DNA of 64,000 nucleotides from Numida meleagris (GCF_002078875.1 NC_034415.1:15421778-15485777); one strand, 5' to 3'; positions 11,121 through 25,009 are shown, numbered from the stretch's first letter. A program made the numbers and translations. The notes: a model not told the origin generated them from the letters alone.

Positions 11121-14100
11121 TTTGGTATTTTTCAGTGCAATATATCATCGGTGAAGGTGTTGCACTGTACATAGAAAAAATCTTCAGCACACTCCCCTCC
11201 TTGTGAAGCCACAGCTGTGGTACGCAGTACCTCTGAAAAGCTGAAGTGTATTAGCTAAGGAATGAACCTACAGACAAAAGAACATCTCAATATCAGATCA
11301 AAAGAAGACATCAGGGTAGAGAGCCTACTTTCTTTATAAGTTCAGAAACGTAGCTGAGTGAAATCCATTAGACTGTTCCTACTTGGAATTTGAGGAAATC
11401 CTCTCTGGAGAAGCTAAGGAAGCATGAGTGTATTTCAGTCAGTCACTGATATCCCACTTAAACCTTATTTAAAATCTGTCTGAGGAGGAACTGATATTTC
11501 TTCTGTGAAACGTAGTGCTCCTCTTCTCTAGGAGGAGACTAGTTAGAAGTATTTTAATTATATTGAACAATTTAAATGGCTATATTTCTTGATTCCTTTC
11601 ATGAGGCCTCACTGTTCTCAGTATGTGAGATTGGAGCACTAGGTATTGTCAGGAAAGTAGTCTTTAAATACCAATCAGTGTGTTTTTGAGGCTTAAGATA
11701 AAAGCATTGCTAAGAGCCCTGCATCACTGCCCTTGAAATCATTTAGTGCTTTTGTTTTTGGAATAATCAGTTATGCTGGATGGGCAATCTACAGGAATTT
11801 ACAATATGGAGAAAGAGAAGTAAGGCTCCTGAACATTTCCTCCCCTAATTCTGAAGCTCGTTTCATTCAGAAGGATCATACCAATTTTGGGTAGTCTCCT
11901 CTTACGAGGAGACAGTTGTTCCAACAAGGGCTACCTATATGACTTTGGATGAGATTTGTGGACTTGTTTAGAAGTCTCAAGAACTCAAGAGTAGAACTCT
12001 TGCTTTCAGCCGGGCACCAGAGGATCATTCCTTTAGTCCCAGAGTCCTGCTGAGCCATCTCATCCTTGGCTTTTCTTATTAAAATATAAGAACTATGCTT
12101 TTCCACATAGTATAAAATGGTAACACTATTTTGGCTTTCTTCCACCCCTCCAAGGCAAATTAATTTGTTAGCGTTCTGTCTTTAAATGGATGCAGACTGG
12201 AAAGGAGACCAGGCTGTAGATTTGCAGCTGCTTTTCAAGTATATACATTTACAGTTTTATCATATCTTTGTGTAACAGAAGAATGGAATATAGGAAGAAA
12301 ATAAGTTGATGGAAAATGTTCAGAATTCTTGGCCTTCTAGAGTAGACTAGGGCAGATCTAAACATGGATAAATTTATTTTTTAAAAGAAATTATAGGTAA
12401 ATTATATATAATAGAAGTTATAGAGACATACAGAAACAAGCTACACTATGAAGCAACATTTCACATGACCACATTTAATCGTAACATAGCAAAACATGAG
12501 GTCTGCGATTTTTTTGGCAGGCAAAAAGCTGAAGGAATTCTGCTTGGATTAGAGCAAGGGAGCAGACTTTCCAGGAGCTGAAATTCCACAAGTAGGATAT
12601 TTTGGTTTTTTTTGTAGTGATACTCTGCAATCGTAATGCTACAGCAGTAAATTGAATTCAAACTTCCTGCATACTGGCCTTAGAGATGGAATCAAAAGCA
12701 GTAGAGAAGAAGCAGGAATCGAATGGAGTCAAGTTAATTAGTCAGTGAACTAAATGAGTCAATAAAGAATAATTTCACCAAAACATAACTGTGAGTGCCA
12801 GCTTAAGTCAGCTGGGATTCATTCCTCCACCATTCGATGTAAGAACCACATACCAGTTGACATTTCAATTGATGTTGCAACAAGAGCTTTAAAAGATCTG
12901 AATTTGGTTATGAGAAATCTCTAGAGATGTTAACTCTTCATTCTTTGTTGTTTGTTTATTTATTTGTTGTTTTTTTTTGGGGGGGGTGATATTTTTTTGT
13001 TGTTGTTTTAATTTGACTTACCAACTTTTTAAAATTTAACTGATATGTGGAAATGTTTTGTTATCAAGAAAAATTTAGGCTCCCTACCATGTTATTCCTG
13101 TGATGCATTAGCAATGTAGATTTTCTTCAGGCTCCTCTGGATGGCTTTACGGGGAGATGAGAGCCCAGAAAACTTATGAATCCCGTTTCTGACCTCCAGG
13201 TTTCTTTACAGCTCAGATTAACAGGGCTTTCAAGGCAGACCTGGCAGAGTAGCTTCTGTTGTCTTACATGGGGAATCTTAAAGCACTGGTTCATATCAGA
13301 AACTGGAATGTGAAAACGCCACTATTTAATAAAATTTCACACATCCGTTTCTGTCCAGTGCTTTCTAGGCTCCAGTAATCCAAGATAGCTAATTGTCAGT
13401 GTTGGTACTTACAGAACCATTGTAATACACAACAGAAGGTATAATCTTTCTGTTATTTTCCAGAACAATGTTTCAAAATAGATTGCCAAAGTAGACACAA
13501 ATGTAGTTGTTTTGATGTGCTACACAAGGTAAAAAGAGAGACATAGGCTTTAAACATCTCTTCTTTCTCTATGCCCCGTTTTTTTTCCTCATGGTTGATG
13601 GCTTCTGATAACAATCCTACCAAAGAAATATTTTTCAGTCATTCTTAGTAATGATTTAGAGAGGATGGATCTTCTTTATAATACTAAAAATACAATGGTA
13701 TCCAAAGCTGATATTCTTTTCCTTTTTCTTTTATTGTAAATATTATATTAAAATCATAGAAAACAACATAGAGATCTCATTTATAAAGAGGACAATTTTC
13801 TATTAGTGTGAAATTTTACATCTTGATAGTAATACAGTTATGAACTTTAAATATTTACTTTACCCTGCAAAGTAAAGGAAGAGAGTTAAGTGCCCAGGCA
13901 CAGTGCATAGATAGTTTCAGTTACATTAAGTATTTTGAATCATAGACAAATTCTTTTTTTTTCATGTTTATTGAAAGTGATACTGATAATAAACTGTGCT
14001 AAGTTCCAGAAGACGTTACAAGGGCAGAACTTTATTAGTCGTTACAGTTTTAAGAGTTTCTAAAGGGACCTACATTTTGATCGGGAATTTTCAAATCTCA

Positions 14101-14465
14101 GAATCTCTGAGCTCTACTTAAAGAGTGTGGTTGATACATCTGTGGCAAATTTTATCATACAGCATTTTCACTTAATTAGATTGTGAACTCTCAATGACTT
14201 CCTGAGAGTAAATTTTCTTGAGAGGAGAATTTTAAAACATTAGATGAGGTAAAGGACTTGAGAATACTTGTCCAAAAGAGATTGATAAGAACATAACTAA
14301 GACAGCTGTGAGTTGTGCTTTAAAATTGTAAATGATGCTAGTAAGAGATTTTCACTTATGATTTTATATGGAGTCTCAGAAATTGTCTTCTCAAAAGCTT
14401 CTCTAAATTACATTCAGCTTAGTGATCAAAATGACTATATATATAAAGTATTCTGGTGTACATTA
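11121..14465. other. Non-coding stretch, no gene recognised
   Basis: No exon, RNA gene or recognisable repeat. The only notable composition is a low-complexity T/G tract at about 12942-13010 that contains runs of eight T and eight G side by side (12971-12986). Confidence 0.55.
12942..13010. repeat. Low-complexity T/G tract
   Basis: TTTG/TTTA-like imperfect repeats with a T8G8 block at 12971-12986 and a TTG run after it. This is a simple-sequence region, not an element end that I can recognise. Confidence 0.8.
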
Positions 14466-14853
14466 CATAGGAAGGAGAGGTTGAGAGCTGAATTTGCTCC
14501 ACTTTAAGAAGAAAAGGCTAAGGGGATATCATATTGCTGTCTACAGCTACCTAAAGTGAGAATCTCGAAAAGACAAGAGACAGACTCTTATCAGAACTGC
14601 ACAGGGAAAGAATAAGAGGCAATAGAGTCAAGTTAGATTACAAAATATTCCCATTAGATATGAGGGGTTTTTTTTGTTTTTGTTTTTTTTTACAATGAGA
14701 GTGATCACATACTGGGAGTTTGTTGTGTTCTCTGCTTCCTTGTGCATATTCAGAATTTGACTGAACCTCTTCTTGTTGATCCTGCTTTGAGTGAGTGATT
14801 GGACAAGATTACCTTCTCTGGTACCTTGCTACCCAAATTGTTCTGTGATTCTT
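14466..14853 (+). mobile_element. Degenerate CR1 LINE 3' end
   Basis: A strongly decayed CR1 copy. The + strand reads RLRAEFAPL, a stop, then EEKAKGI, corresponding to the family's [19 protein letters not shown]. It is followed by nucleotide similarity to the 'attgctctctacaactacctgaaa' and 'agaggcaatgg...aagtt' blocks of CR1. The 3' UTR remains visible as ttggacaagattaccttctc and acccaaattgttctgtgattct. A T/G-rich insertion sits at 14662-14692. The element has many substitutions and indels, so it is much older than the CR1 at 30.3 kb. Confidence 0.8.
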
Positions 14854-15429
14854 CTATATGTTGTATTTGCAATTTCAAGGGAGCAGATTAACAGTACAAA
14901 TTCTTTCAAGTCTCAATTTTGTAAATTATCCTCCTTTTCTAGCTTTTATCAACATTTAGGGATGAGGTGAGGGGTACAGATTATGCTAGACAACACTTAA
15001 CTCTTGTACAAGATACCAGATATCCAGATGTGATGATAACTCTGCAAAATCTTCTCAAAACTTTTCTCAACTTCATTTCAAAATTATTGTGCTAGATTTT
15101 TATGTTTTCTGTAGATACATATGCTCACCCTTAGGCTCCTCGGTGGTACTCCCTGCATTTTCTGCTGTCACTTGGATGATGTAGTGGCCTGATTCACTCC
15201 ACTGTGCAATGCTGAAGCTTTTGATTGATGTTTAATTGAATAATAACTCTTTGCCCCTTGTCCAGTGGGTAGAAGACAAACACTATAGATTCTCAAGCTG
15301 CAATAGCAGGTCATTATAATACATGCAAACGCTCCACTTCAGTGTTATGAAATCACTTAACTATAATACTGACAATTTTGTTTAATGGGTATTTTTAAAA
15401 GAAAGCAGCCTAGTAATATAATTCTTTTA
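14854..15429. other. Non-coding gap between two CR1 pieces
   Basis: Nothing recognised. It separates a CR1 3' end from a piece of a CR1 ORF2 5' region on the same strand, so the two flanking pieces cannot be one simple insertion in normal order. Confidence 0.5.
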
Positions 15430-16180
15430 ACATTGGAGGAACTTAAATCTAATGGAAGGGCAGATGCTGGGACGCAAGCTGCTAAAAAGATTGCTAGAGG
15501 ATGTCAGGTATAACTCTGACAGCTGTTATCTGCTTCTGTTGAGTAACAAAGAAGAACTGGTTGAGGATGTGGTAATCAATAGTAGCATTGGGTCTATAGT
15601 GGAGCTCAAGATTTTCAAGGTAATGACAGAAGAGAAAGTCAGAGTACATTTCTGGACTTCGGGTAAACTCAAAGGAAACTTGCAGTCAGATCCCATTGGA
15701 TGCACCTCGAGCTAAAATTTGCTCAGGATAGGTGGCAAATTTTTAAGGACAGTATCATCCTGGCACAAGAGCAGTCCATCCCAATACTCAGGAGAACAAG
15801 TAGATGTACTGGGAGATTGACTTGGCTAGGCAGGGAACTAATGGCAGAAGTCCAAAGCGCAGATGTTCCTCTGGTAAGCCACTGGAGACAGCTGCATGTC
15901 TCTTGAAGAGAACAGTGGATAGAGTGTTCTGGCAGAGTGGAAAAGAATTGTCCAACTTCATGGAAGGGTCTGGCCAAACTGCAGATTTTGCTGAGAAAAC
16001 TAGTCACTGTCCATCTCAACTGCTTCATTTTCTCTGACAATGCCTCTGCAACATACCAGCCTATGCTATTTCTTAATTTTGTAGGCTTACTAATAGATAT
16101 ACTTCTGAACCGTGAAATGCTAGATAATGTGAAAATGACTGAAATGACAGAGGTTGCATTTCTTCCTGACTTAAAAATGA
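15430..16180 (+). mobile_element. CR1 LINE internal ORF2 fragment (endonuclease to RT)
   Basis: The + strand encodes a decayed internal stretch of CR1 ORF2. First comes LLLLSNKEELVEDVVIN, matching the end of the endonuclease domain (family: LLLTNKEGLVGDV). Then, after frameshifts, WQIFKDSIILAQEQSIP and RLTWLGRELMAE match the linker (family: LFKDHLLQAQEQSIP...RRPAWLNRELL). More weakly, CPTSWKGLAKLQ followed by TYQPMLFLNFVG and IDILLNREML resemble the start of the RT domain (family: VPTDWKKGNITP...[21 protein letters not shown]). The first two blocks are convincing; the RT part is tentative. The copy lacks the 3' end that CR1 insertions normally keep, so it was probably cut by a later deletion or rearrangement. 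Confidence 0.7.
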
Positions 16181-19100
16181 GGATTTCCAATTGTTTGGAA
16201 GCTTCTGTGTCTCAAGCCTTCGCAACATGCTTTGCACAGTGTCAGAAGCTAGTAACATTTGATGCTTTTCTTTGAATGCTGGGCAGTGCTGGTACTGCCA
16301 GTCAAGCAAGTTGTACTTCCTATTTGTCACATTAAGAAGACATAAAGTGTATAGTACAAATACTATTGTCTGTATGTATGTTCATGGCACTATTCAAGAT
16401 GAATTTTTACTGCTTTGCTAAAACAATCAGGATTTGGCCCTACTTACCCTTGATACCAATCTTGTCGTCTATGCGCTATGCATTTAATGTGAAGTAAATG
16501 ATTTATTTCCATTCATCAAATTCACAAGATAGGCCTATATCCATGAAACAAAAATTTTAGAAAATATAGCACAGTTCATAATCTGTATTAAAAAAAAAAA
16601 AAAGAAAAGCAGCCATATATTAGGCCATCAAGAGTCAAAAGCATAATTTGAAATGATAAACGTATCCATTTTAAGTTACACATTACTTTGCATAGTTAAT
16701 ATCACTATAATTAGTCATAGTTCCTGTAATTTATTGAAAAAGATGCTCAGCCCCTCTAGTGTACTACAGTGATGAATGTTGGAAGTGCAACTTTGGAAGC
16801 AGGAATCAAGAAAATTAGTAACAGTTGGAGAATTAGCATGTAAATCAATAATATCCTTTCTCTTGCGTTTTGAAAACCAAGGGTATACATCATACGCTGC
16901 ATAATGAAAGGCAGGGCAGAAGTTAGAATTGTAACCTCCTCTATACTACCAGGTCTGATTTTACTGCAAGAAATGTTTAAAATTATTTCAAACGTTAGAG
17001 TAAATCTCTAGTAAATATTTGAACTATGTATAACTAGTCACAAATAAATTAAGCTGATTTTATGCATTCTCTCTAATTAGAAGGGCACAGCATTTGTTGA
17101 AACGTGATTAGTATTATTCATTAAGCAAAAAATTCTCATTTGTATCTTATTATCACTATTCTGCATAAACCAACACAATTTGTCATGAACTCCCTCATTT
17201 GCTGTATCCTCAAAAAGCAGATTATGCTTATTTTTCATTTGGACAGTGGAAAATCAAGCCAGGTGTTTGGCAGCACCAGAGTGTTCAGGTGTAACTGTGC
17301 CAGTGATGGTACATTACTAGCAGCGTGGATGAAGAATGAGGCATGGAGAAGCTTGGGACTGAGGTGCCTTGAGGCCCATCCCTTTAGAGTGGTCCTGCTG
17401 ATGAGACAGGTGGTGGTGTACAGGACTAAAAAGAGAAAAAGGAAACTTTTTTGTAAAGTCAGCCTTTCACCTTCAAGTGAAAACAAGAAGGGCTTTCACA
17501 AGTGGCTGCTGCACTGAAATAGCTGGACGTGTTTGTGACCGAAGTATTGATTCTTTTGTCTTAAAGTTTCCTAAAACTGAAGAATACCAGTTGGTGCACA
17601 GAGGTCTTTGTCATGTCTGAGAGGAATCGGTACAATACTACAGGGACAGTGCACTGTACATAAATATTTATGCATGACCTTGATTGTAGGTTATTATGCA
17701 GGATAACTAATTCACTGTATGCATATTCTTCCACTTCTTTCCTCTCATTTCTTTTCAAGCTTTGAAGAACATCTCTCTAAATATCCCATATTTAATTCTA
17801 CCCTCATTCACATGTGTGTAAACCATCAGTAATACTGCTGAGATCAGTGGTGCAGAGTGTGTTGGAACAGAGAAGCAGACTTTCTATATAAGCTTAATAG
17901 TGCTATAGATTTTAAAATGATGTGAACACTGTGTTCTAGATACAAAGGTAAAGGAACAGGTGGCCCAAAAGCTGAGTTCTACTAGATGAGATATCTCTCT
18001 TTAGTGTCTTTAAACCAGGATTACAGGGATAATGATATTTGTTCAGCACCAACATCTGTAGTAGCAAAAAGTGATGTAAAAATGTTAGGAATTGTTATTT
18101 CTACATTGGATAGATGGTAATAATGAATAAATCATCTAGTCATTTAGAGTTTTGTTTCCTACTGCATTTTTTTTAGGTCTTTCTGGTTTGAACACAATAA
18201 TTTCAGTTCTTGCAGTACCTTGGGTAAAATCTGGTTGCGGTCAAGATCACTTTGGCTACATGGGAAGCCAGCGTCTAGCTTCTCTGGATAGCAGCCTGTG
18301 TGAATTATTTACTGTTTTCTTAAATTCATGTGATGATGAGTGTCCCAGTCATTTCTAGACAGCATAGTATTCCTCAGAGTCTAGCATGAGAAGTGATCCG
18401 CTTTCACAGTCATTCTCTACATTTCCTTTTTTTGCCTTTGGAGGTGTTATTTTTGTAATCAAACTGGTCTCTTTCAGAAATTTCATACTGACTCAGGGGT
18501 CTGGTTCTATTTTTGGAGCAAGGAAACAATGAGACAGCCCTGTCTACGTTACAGTATGGAAATAAATTGCCACTATTGCAAGAGACATGACAGCAAATTT
18601 TCATCCCACACTCAAAGGAAAGGAAAAGTGCCCTTTCCAACAGAACTCAAAATGGCAATGAAAAAAAACCTATGCAGAGCAATACTGAAAAGGAAGGACC
18701 TTGCATATGATCATGCTAAAATGATGGAAGCATAGCTATAAATATAAACTTAATATCTTGCCACATAACTATTCATTAATATTATACATCTTTGCCATTG
18801 CTCAACTATAGCTTGTCTGTGAGATACTGTGACTATTTTATTTCATTTTACTGAAAATATACTTGTGAATTACAGATCTAGACTATGAATAGCCAAAATA
18901 GCTAGTGAGAGAAACAATTGCAATTTCTTTCTTTCTAACATGCAATTTTAATTTTCATAACTCTAAAAAAACATATTCCCCAAAATGCAGGCCTGCCAGG
19001 AGGCCTGAAATCTGCAGGCTATGCCTCTCAGGCTGTTTCCCAATGACTCATTTTTAATTTTAAAGAAGCATTATCTCTAGCTAGTAAATTAACAACAGCC

Positions 19101-20716
19101 TATAGTGCACACACACTGTCATCCATCTGCTTAAGGCTCTTGTCATTTGACACCAATCTTGTATCTATAGACTTCATCTGGTATTCAAAAGCTATCAACC
19201 CTGCCTCCAAGATAGCCCACCTTCTGGCTCCAGGCTAGAGGAGTGACTCTCCATTTCCAATTCTAATGAACACATAGCTAGCAGCGGTTTTTCCATTAAG
19301 GTTCTTAGAATACAGACGATGTTGGAATGACTTGGATCCAGAACTGCATGGAAAGTGTTTGTAAAAGAGACTGAACTACTTGAAGAGTACTCCTTCAGCA
19401 GTCTCATTTCTGTTTCTGCACTTCTTCCATCAAACAGTATGCTCAACATTCCCTCCTATTGTCGTGTGCTACACAGCTGTGTTTATACTGCTGCATTCTG
19501 AGGAGTGGAACATATTAACAGATTAAATTCTTAATATTATCTTTCAAATTAAGAACACCATTGTTAACAAGTTTTGAAAAATAGAAGCAATATCAAAAAT
19601 CTCATAACTGGTATGAATCTCCCAAATGAGAGAAAGCCATGACATGGTTGGAGAGGAGCAACTATTTCACAGTTGCTAAATTTTGTGTAATTTCACATTT
19701 GGCTGCGAATGAGGTAATTTGTATCCTTGCAAATAATTTCTGTGTAATCCGATGTGTGTTGTAAAGAGGTGGTGAAGATTTAATAGGGAATAGCATCTCC
19801 TTGACAAACTTCAGTCATCAGAGAATAGAATAAGTTCCAAGCAGCAAAGGCTTTGTCAAGGTTAGAGAGCTTACTCCAGGAGTAATTGAAGAAATGAGGC
19901 TCATGTTCTGGACCTCAAAGGTTGTAATTTTTTTAGATCTTCCTTTCCTGATTCTGATATATGTGTTTGCCATGAATGTAACTGAGACAAGTTGACACGA
20001 GTCACACAAAATTGCAGCACAGGTAGGTGATATCAGCATTTAAAAATCAAGGAAGGCAGGGCAAGTAGAATTTTTTCTTTCTGTTTTCTTCTGCTTTCAA
20101 GCTTGAAGAATTTCCTTCTAGGTTTTTTTTTTTTTTTTTTGTGGGTTTTTTTGTTTGTTTTGTCTGAGAATGAGTGCAGTGAAAAACTTTTTTTGTTGCT
20201 GTGTACCTTACAGAAAAATGATGTATTCTTGTCTCTTGTATCCTTCCACTGTGTATGTGGTGTCAAGGTACTTGAAAAAAAGAACAGCTTCAAAGGAGAT
20301 ATGAGTGGTGGTCTAACTTGCTGACTCTTTGTTCAGGTGTGGAGAAGGAGGGGAGAGCACCAGTACCAACTTAACACAAATGTCATTATGCTTCAACATG
20401 TGATAGATCGAGCATGATATACACATATATTCAGTCGAGAATGAGAGAAAAACAAGAGATTTAATATAATCAGACAGTTTTCAACCTTGACTAGTCAATG
20501 ATGGAAAAACAGTATAATTTAATTTCTGTGAACTGGTGAGAACTTGCATCTTGTTTCACAAATTTCAGATCTCATCACCGGTATCAGGCATTTTTTTGTT
20601 CACTGAGTTATCTCTGAAAGAATTAGTCTGTAACAGGTGTTTGTGGGACTTTTAAACTTTCATTTAAACAGAAAGTCCATTCATTTGGTGAGACACTGTG
20701 ATAGTTTAACAAAAGG
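16181..20716. other. Non-coding stretch, no gene recognised
   Basis: No supported gene. A 125-codon frame at 17140-17517 has no recognised motif. Simple-sequence content includes A-rich DNA near 16590-16603 and a run of 18 T at 20123-20140. No repeat family could be assigned. Confidence 0.5.
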
Positions 20717-21180
20717 GCTGCTCTGAAAGTAATGCCTCCTGTTTTATGATGTTGGCCCTCAACATCATCAGAGGAAGATGTTGGGGTGGCAGTAGAGGTT
20801 GAACCTTCCCATCAGTATCCCGTTATGTTTTGTTGCAGTGTGACAGATGGCAGCAGAGAGGCAGTCTGACAAAATGGCATCTGGCACGGAAGTGCAGATG
20901 AAGCAAAGGTGTGTCATTGTATTCCTCCATGAGGAAAAAATGGCACCCACTAACATTCCTCAACACTTGCTGACTGTTTATGGAGACCAAACAGTGAATG
21001 TTAGCACACTTAAGTGGTGGGTGCTGTATTTCAGCAGTGGTGACAGTGTGAAAGACAAGTCACATTTGGGATGCCCATGCAGATTTTTATGAGTATGGCA
21101 TGCAGTCTCTTGTTCATAGCTGGCAAAAATGCATAACAGATGGTGGTGGCTGTGTTGTTACTATCGGGGCAACCTATGCT
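20717..21180 (+). mobile_element. Mariner-like (GalluHop-type) deletion derivative
   Basis: It begins with the terminal repeat ctgctctgaaagtaatgcct. The + strand then encodes MASGTEVQMKQRCVIVFLH, EEKMAPTNIPQHLLTVYGDQ, TVNVSTLKWWVLYFSSGDS and VKDKSHLGCP. That is the first and second helix-turn-helix and the start of the linker of a mariner transposase (family: ...KDKPRSGRP). The 81-codon frame from 20847 to 21092 is intact but stops before any catalytic residue. Right of this, the sequence follows the other copies to about 21150, then jumps to gggcaacctatgct, so most of the 3' end has been lost. It is non-autonomous. Confidence 0.88.
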
Positions 21181-24100
21181 TATTATCTAACAACATTCTC
21201 AGCTATATGAGTAATTTTCATGTCATTTCTATGAAGAATACAAGCAGTATCTTCAAAGTGGTTGGGCAAACTTTTTCGTGTGCCCACCAAATATGAAACT
21301 GCCTGGAATTAATAAACCTTTGAGATTATTTTTCCATTTATTGTTGCTCTCCTAAACAAAAGACCATTTAATTTGATATCATTTTGGTAGCATTACAACA
21401 AATGTTTCATATTGAGGTAAATTTAAAAAAAGCCCCTTAATGCTCAAGTCTTTGCAATATGTGACAGCAGCATCATATTAGAAGGGAAATGGCTGTTGGT
21501 TTCTACTTTTTGAGAAAATAAGATTTGTATGTAAACAATTTAAAACAAAGCATTTAATTTACTACCAATTATATAGTATATAAAGCATTATTAATGGGAA
21601 CAAATTAGTCATGATTTTATATTTATACATTTTCAATTGGCAAAATTCACCCTTCATGAAATGTAACTCTCACTCTGCAAACATTTGCTTACTTCCTTAC
21701 CATTAGGCATCTTGTTAATCCTTCTGAAGTCAATGACACAAATTCTATGATTATACTTTAGCAACTGTAACTGTCTACGGGCTTAGAGGTCAGAGACTGA
21801 AACTTCTGTTGGAAAGCATACGGAGAAATTACAACAGGGTGCCAAAGAGACACTGGGACTGCGGTGCGCTCTCCGATACTTTCTTCCCAAATGCATTATG
21901 AATTTGCCAGACTTGGCCTTCAGTTCTGAAGGTTTAATAGTTTTCCAGTACTGTTCTCTAGGTAAGCAAACAGGTGTTTATATCTTAATTTTACAAATGC
22001 AGCAAGTGGATCACTTAAGCTGGCTCAGGAACCTGTTACTGGAGGGAAGGGTAGAACTGAATAACTCCTGGTTCCTGATTCTGCATTCAGTACATTGTAA
22101 AATGCCATTCTCCAAGAAAATCTTTAGATATATGTATATAAAGTAAAACTATATATGTGTAACTTATTGTAATGAGTATACATTCACAGGTAAATAGTGA
22201 TTATTAAAGGAGCAGTAACTAATTCTGTCTGATGGCAAGGTTATTTTATGGTATAGCTTTTGCCTCAGTTTAACTGAAAATGTTATCTCTTAATTGTCCA
22301 ATTTAACAGCTGATGTGGATCTTTTTTTTCAGTTGTCTGTATGGGTAAGTATAGCAATAGTCAGAAGGTATATTCTCAAAAGCGCATGAAATCTCTATTG
22401 AGATCATAAAGTACAGCACGAAATTTAAAGGAATAAATGTAAGAAGTGCATTGACCGGTCCATTAATTTAGTAATTCTTAGTCAAGGTGTCTTATAGGAA
22501 ATAATGCTTTAAAAATTGACCCATGGAACAGGCAGTTGTGAATCAGTATATGTACAGTTTGATATACAGTAAATAATACTGAACAGTAAATAATACTGAA
22601 TATCAAGGGTACCAATGAAAAGATTTTTTATTACTGGAAAGAAATTCTTTATTGTAGGAGAAATTCTTCTGACAAAAGGAATGTAAGACAGAATATTTGA
22701 AACTAATCTGAAAAAACTCATCTCAGTCTCCATCCCTTTTATTCTTTGCCATAAATTCATTTTATTCAGCTACAACATCTTTTCTGCATTTCCAAATATT
22801 GAATATTGTAGCACTCTAAAGTCAGACCTACCGACTTCTTTCTAAACATCAAATATGGTGCACAGAAATTTTTCACTGCTTCAATATCTGACAGGCTATT
22901 GGCAAACATATACAGAAGCCCCTTTCTTAACTTTCATACATGTTTCTGAAATGTAGGTAAAGAAACAGTCATTCCTCCTCAAGCTGGAAATCTCAGCCTG
23001 CATCAACCACCTTCCAAAGCTATCACAACTACCCGTTTTTGCCTACTTATATAACTAGGAGCTTAATTAAACACACATTGCATCCCTTCTGAAAATACTC
23101 AAAAATTATCTTTAGTCTGAGGTATACATGCAGTTCAGGCCCTGATTAAATAACTGACAATTATATGTTTTGAGGATCTAAGTCAGAGATTAAATTGTAT
23201 TTTGGATTTTAACTTTTTATTTTCAGGTACCTAACTGTCATGAGATTTGTTCAGATTGGGACCATAAATTCCTTATGGTCTCTAGACTGTTGACCTCTCC
23301 TATAAGAAATAAATGTTTTCCATGTAGAGTTGTAGATGTTTGGATCGTTGTAAATAAAAATTTCAGATGTCTATCCGTGGTTTATCAAGCTATTTCCAGA
23401 CTTTCCTTGTCAAAAATTCAGATTAGTTTCTTTTGATTGTTTGAAATGCTGCAGTCCTAGGATGCATGGCATTGATTCAACCATTCTCTACCTGAAGGTA
23501 TAATCTTGTTTTGGAGAAATTTTTTGTCCTTCATTATTTTATTTAGGATTTTTTTTGTCCCTTTCTATACCATCATCACTAATAATGTTTGTAGTCTGAA
23601 ATAATGTATTTGAGTGAGGAAAGAAGGCTTAGAAAAAACTTTTTGAAAGAATGGCTGAGTGCAATTTCTATGATGTTCAGAACAATATATCTGTATTTTT
23701 ATCAGCTGGCTGCAAATGAAAAAAAAATGTAATTACATGATCAATGAAAATTGCCATTTTTAGAGTTATAGTAATATATGTGTTCTTGGTGGCTATTAGA
23801 GTTTGCTATTAGTGCATCAGTGACATTGGTCAGTTAGCTTCAGACTATTTGCTGTATTCTACAACCCTCAGCTTAAAGAAATCTACTGTTTTTCAGTGAT
23901 GGTGCATTGATAGTATAAAGTTAAGTGAGCATGATTTAACTTTAAACATCACGCTACAGTTCCAATTAACCATTAAGTTGTCATTTACATAAACCCAAAT
24001 GTTTTGATAGGAACAACCAATTGCTGTAGCTAGAAAAAAAATCAGGCTTTATACAGATCAGTTTAGTAAGCACGAATTCTTCATGTGTTATAAGGAAGTT

Positions 24101-25009
24101 TCTTCAGATCTCTTGGGACAAATTGCAATTTGACTGACTGCCAATAAGTGAGGTCATATTCTTATCTTTTTAATTTGTTTATTTTTAATTTGTGGGTGAA
24201 CACTGTGCTCATTAAAGTGAAGAACTCCTCACTAGTTTTAGCCAAGCACTACTATGTTCTATATAATGAATTATGTACACTTGAATCCTTTTCAATAGAA
24301 CATCTAATTTTCCTTGGAATTGCATGGAGTACTTTATTATTTAACTATTTTTTCCAGTTTGTACTATTTATATTTCAAGTACAAATCTTCATTTGATTAC
24401 CCTTGTGCAGTAGATGTTTGTCTTTTCACTCTCCCCATATGGTAGTGAGATGTCGGGTTTTTCTTTCTGTTTTGCTTTGTTTCAATAGGTAAGAGAAATA
24501 ATTGAGCAGCTGAGTTAAAATGTTTTTCTACGTTTTGGGATTTATAATGAGTACAATGAATCTGAATTACTGTGGACTTTTATGGCTTTATGTTGTCTTG
24601 TGGTCATATCTGAGAGCAGAGAATACATTTTAAGATCTTAGTTTTAGGAAAATAAGTCACTTTTTTTCTTTGTTTCATGTTATTTGTTAGTAATGATGTG
24701 GCCCTTGCTTTTCTTCAGTAAGGTTTGTTGGATTAATTATTGAATTTATTGGAAAACTATGGAGAAATTCTATTCTGGTGGCAAATAGATACCAGTGACT
24801 TAATGCTTTGGGCACAAAGCTAAGCAACGTCAAATCTCTGAGGCTTGAGGCAGTTAAAATATCCAGATTTTGTCTGTAAATGTTTTCTCATTTGAAAATG
24901 TAAACTTCCAGAGTTAAAGTTGCCATTACTAGAATGTTGCTGGCATTGCTCCTATGTCAGAAGATAATTGCTGGACTCATTCCTGACATGTAACATTTCT
25001 TTCTTTTAG
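21181..25009. other. Non-coding stretch, probable intron
   Basis: No repeat family recognised. It includes the 17-bp tandem duplication at 22566-22599 and a possible 12-base microexon at 22333-22344 with strong splice signals on both sides. It ends at the splice acceptor of the candidate exon at 25010. Confidence 0.45.
22566..22599. repeat. 17-bp exact tandem duplication
   Basis: Two perfect copies of acagtaaataatactga lie head to tail at 22566-22582 and 22583-22599. The lack of differences suggests a recent slippage or duplication event. Confidence 0.9.

Noticed and set aside
15723..16190. 155-codon minus-strand frame, the second longest in the window
   Set aside because: It is antisense to a recognisable CR1 ORF2 relic and has no motif of its own.
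17247..17288. 42-base phase 1-1 stretch upstream of candidate exon A
   Set aside because: The donor (CAG|gtgtaa) is weak, and a 42-base open stretch is common by chance.
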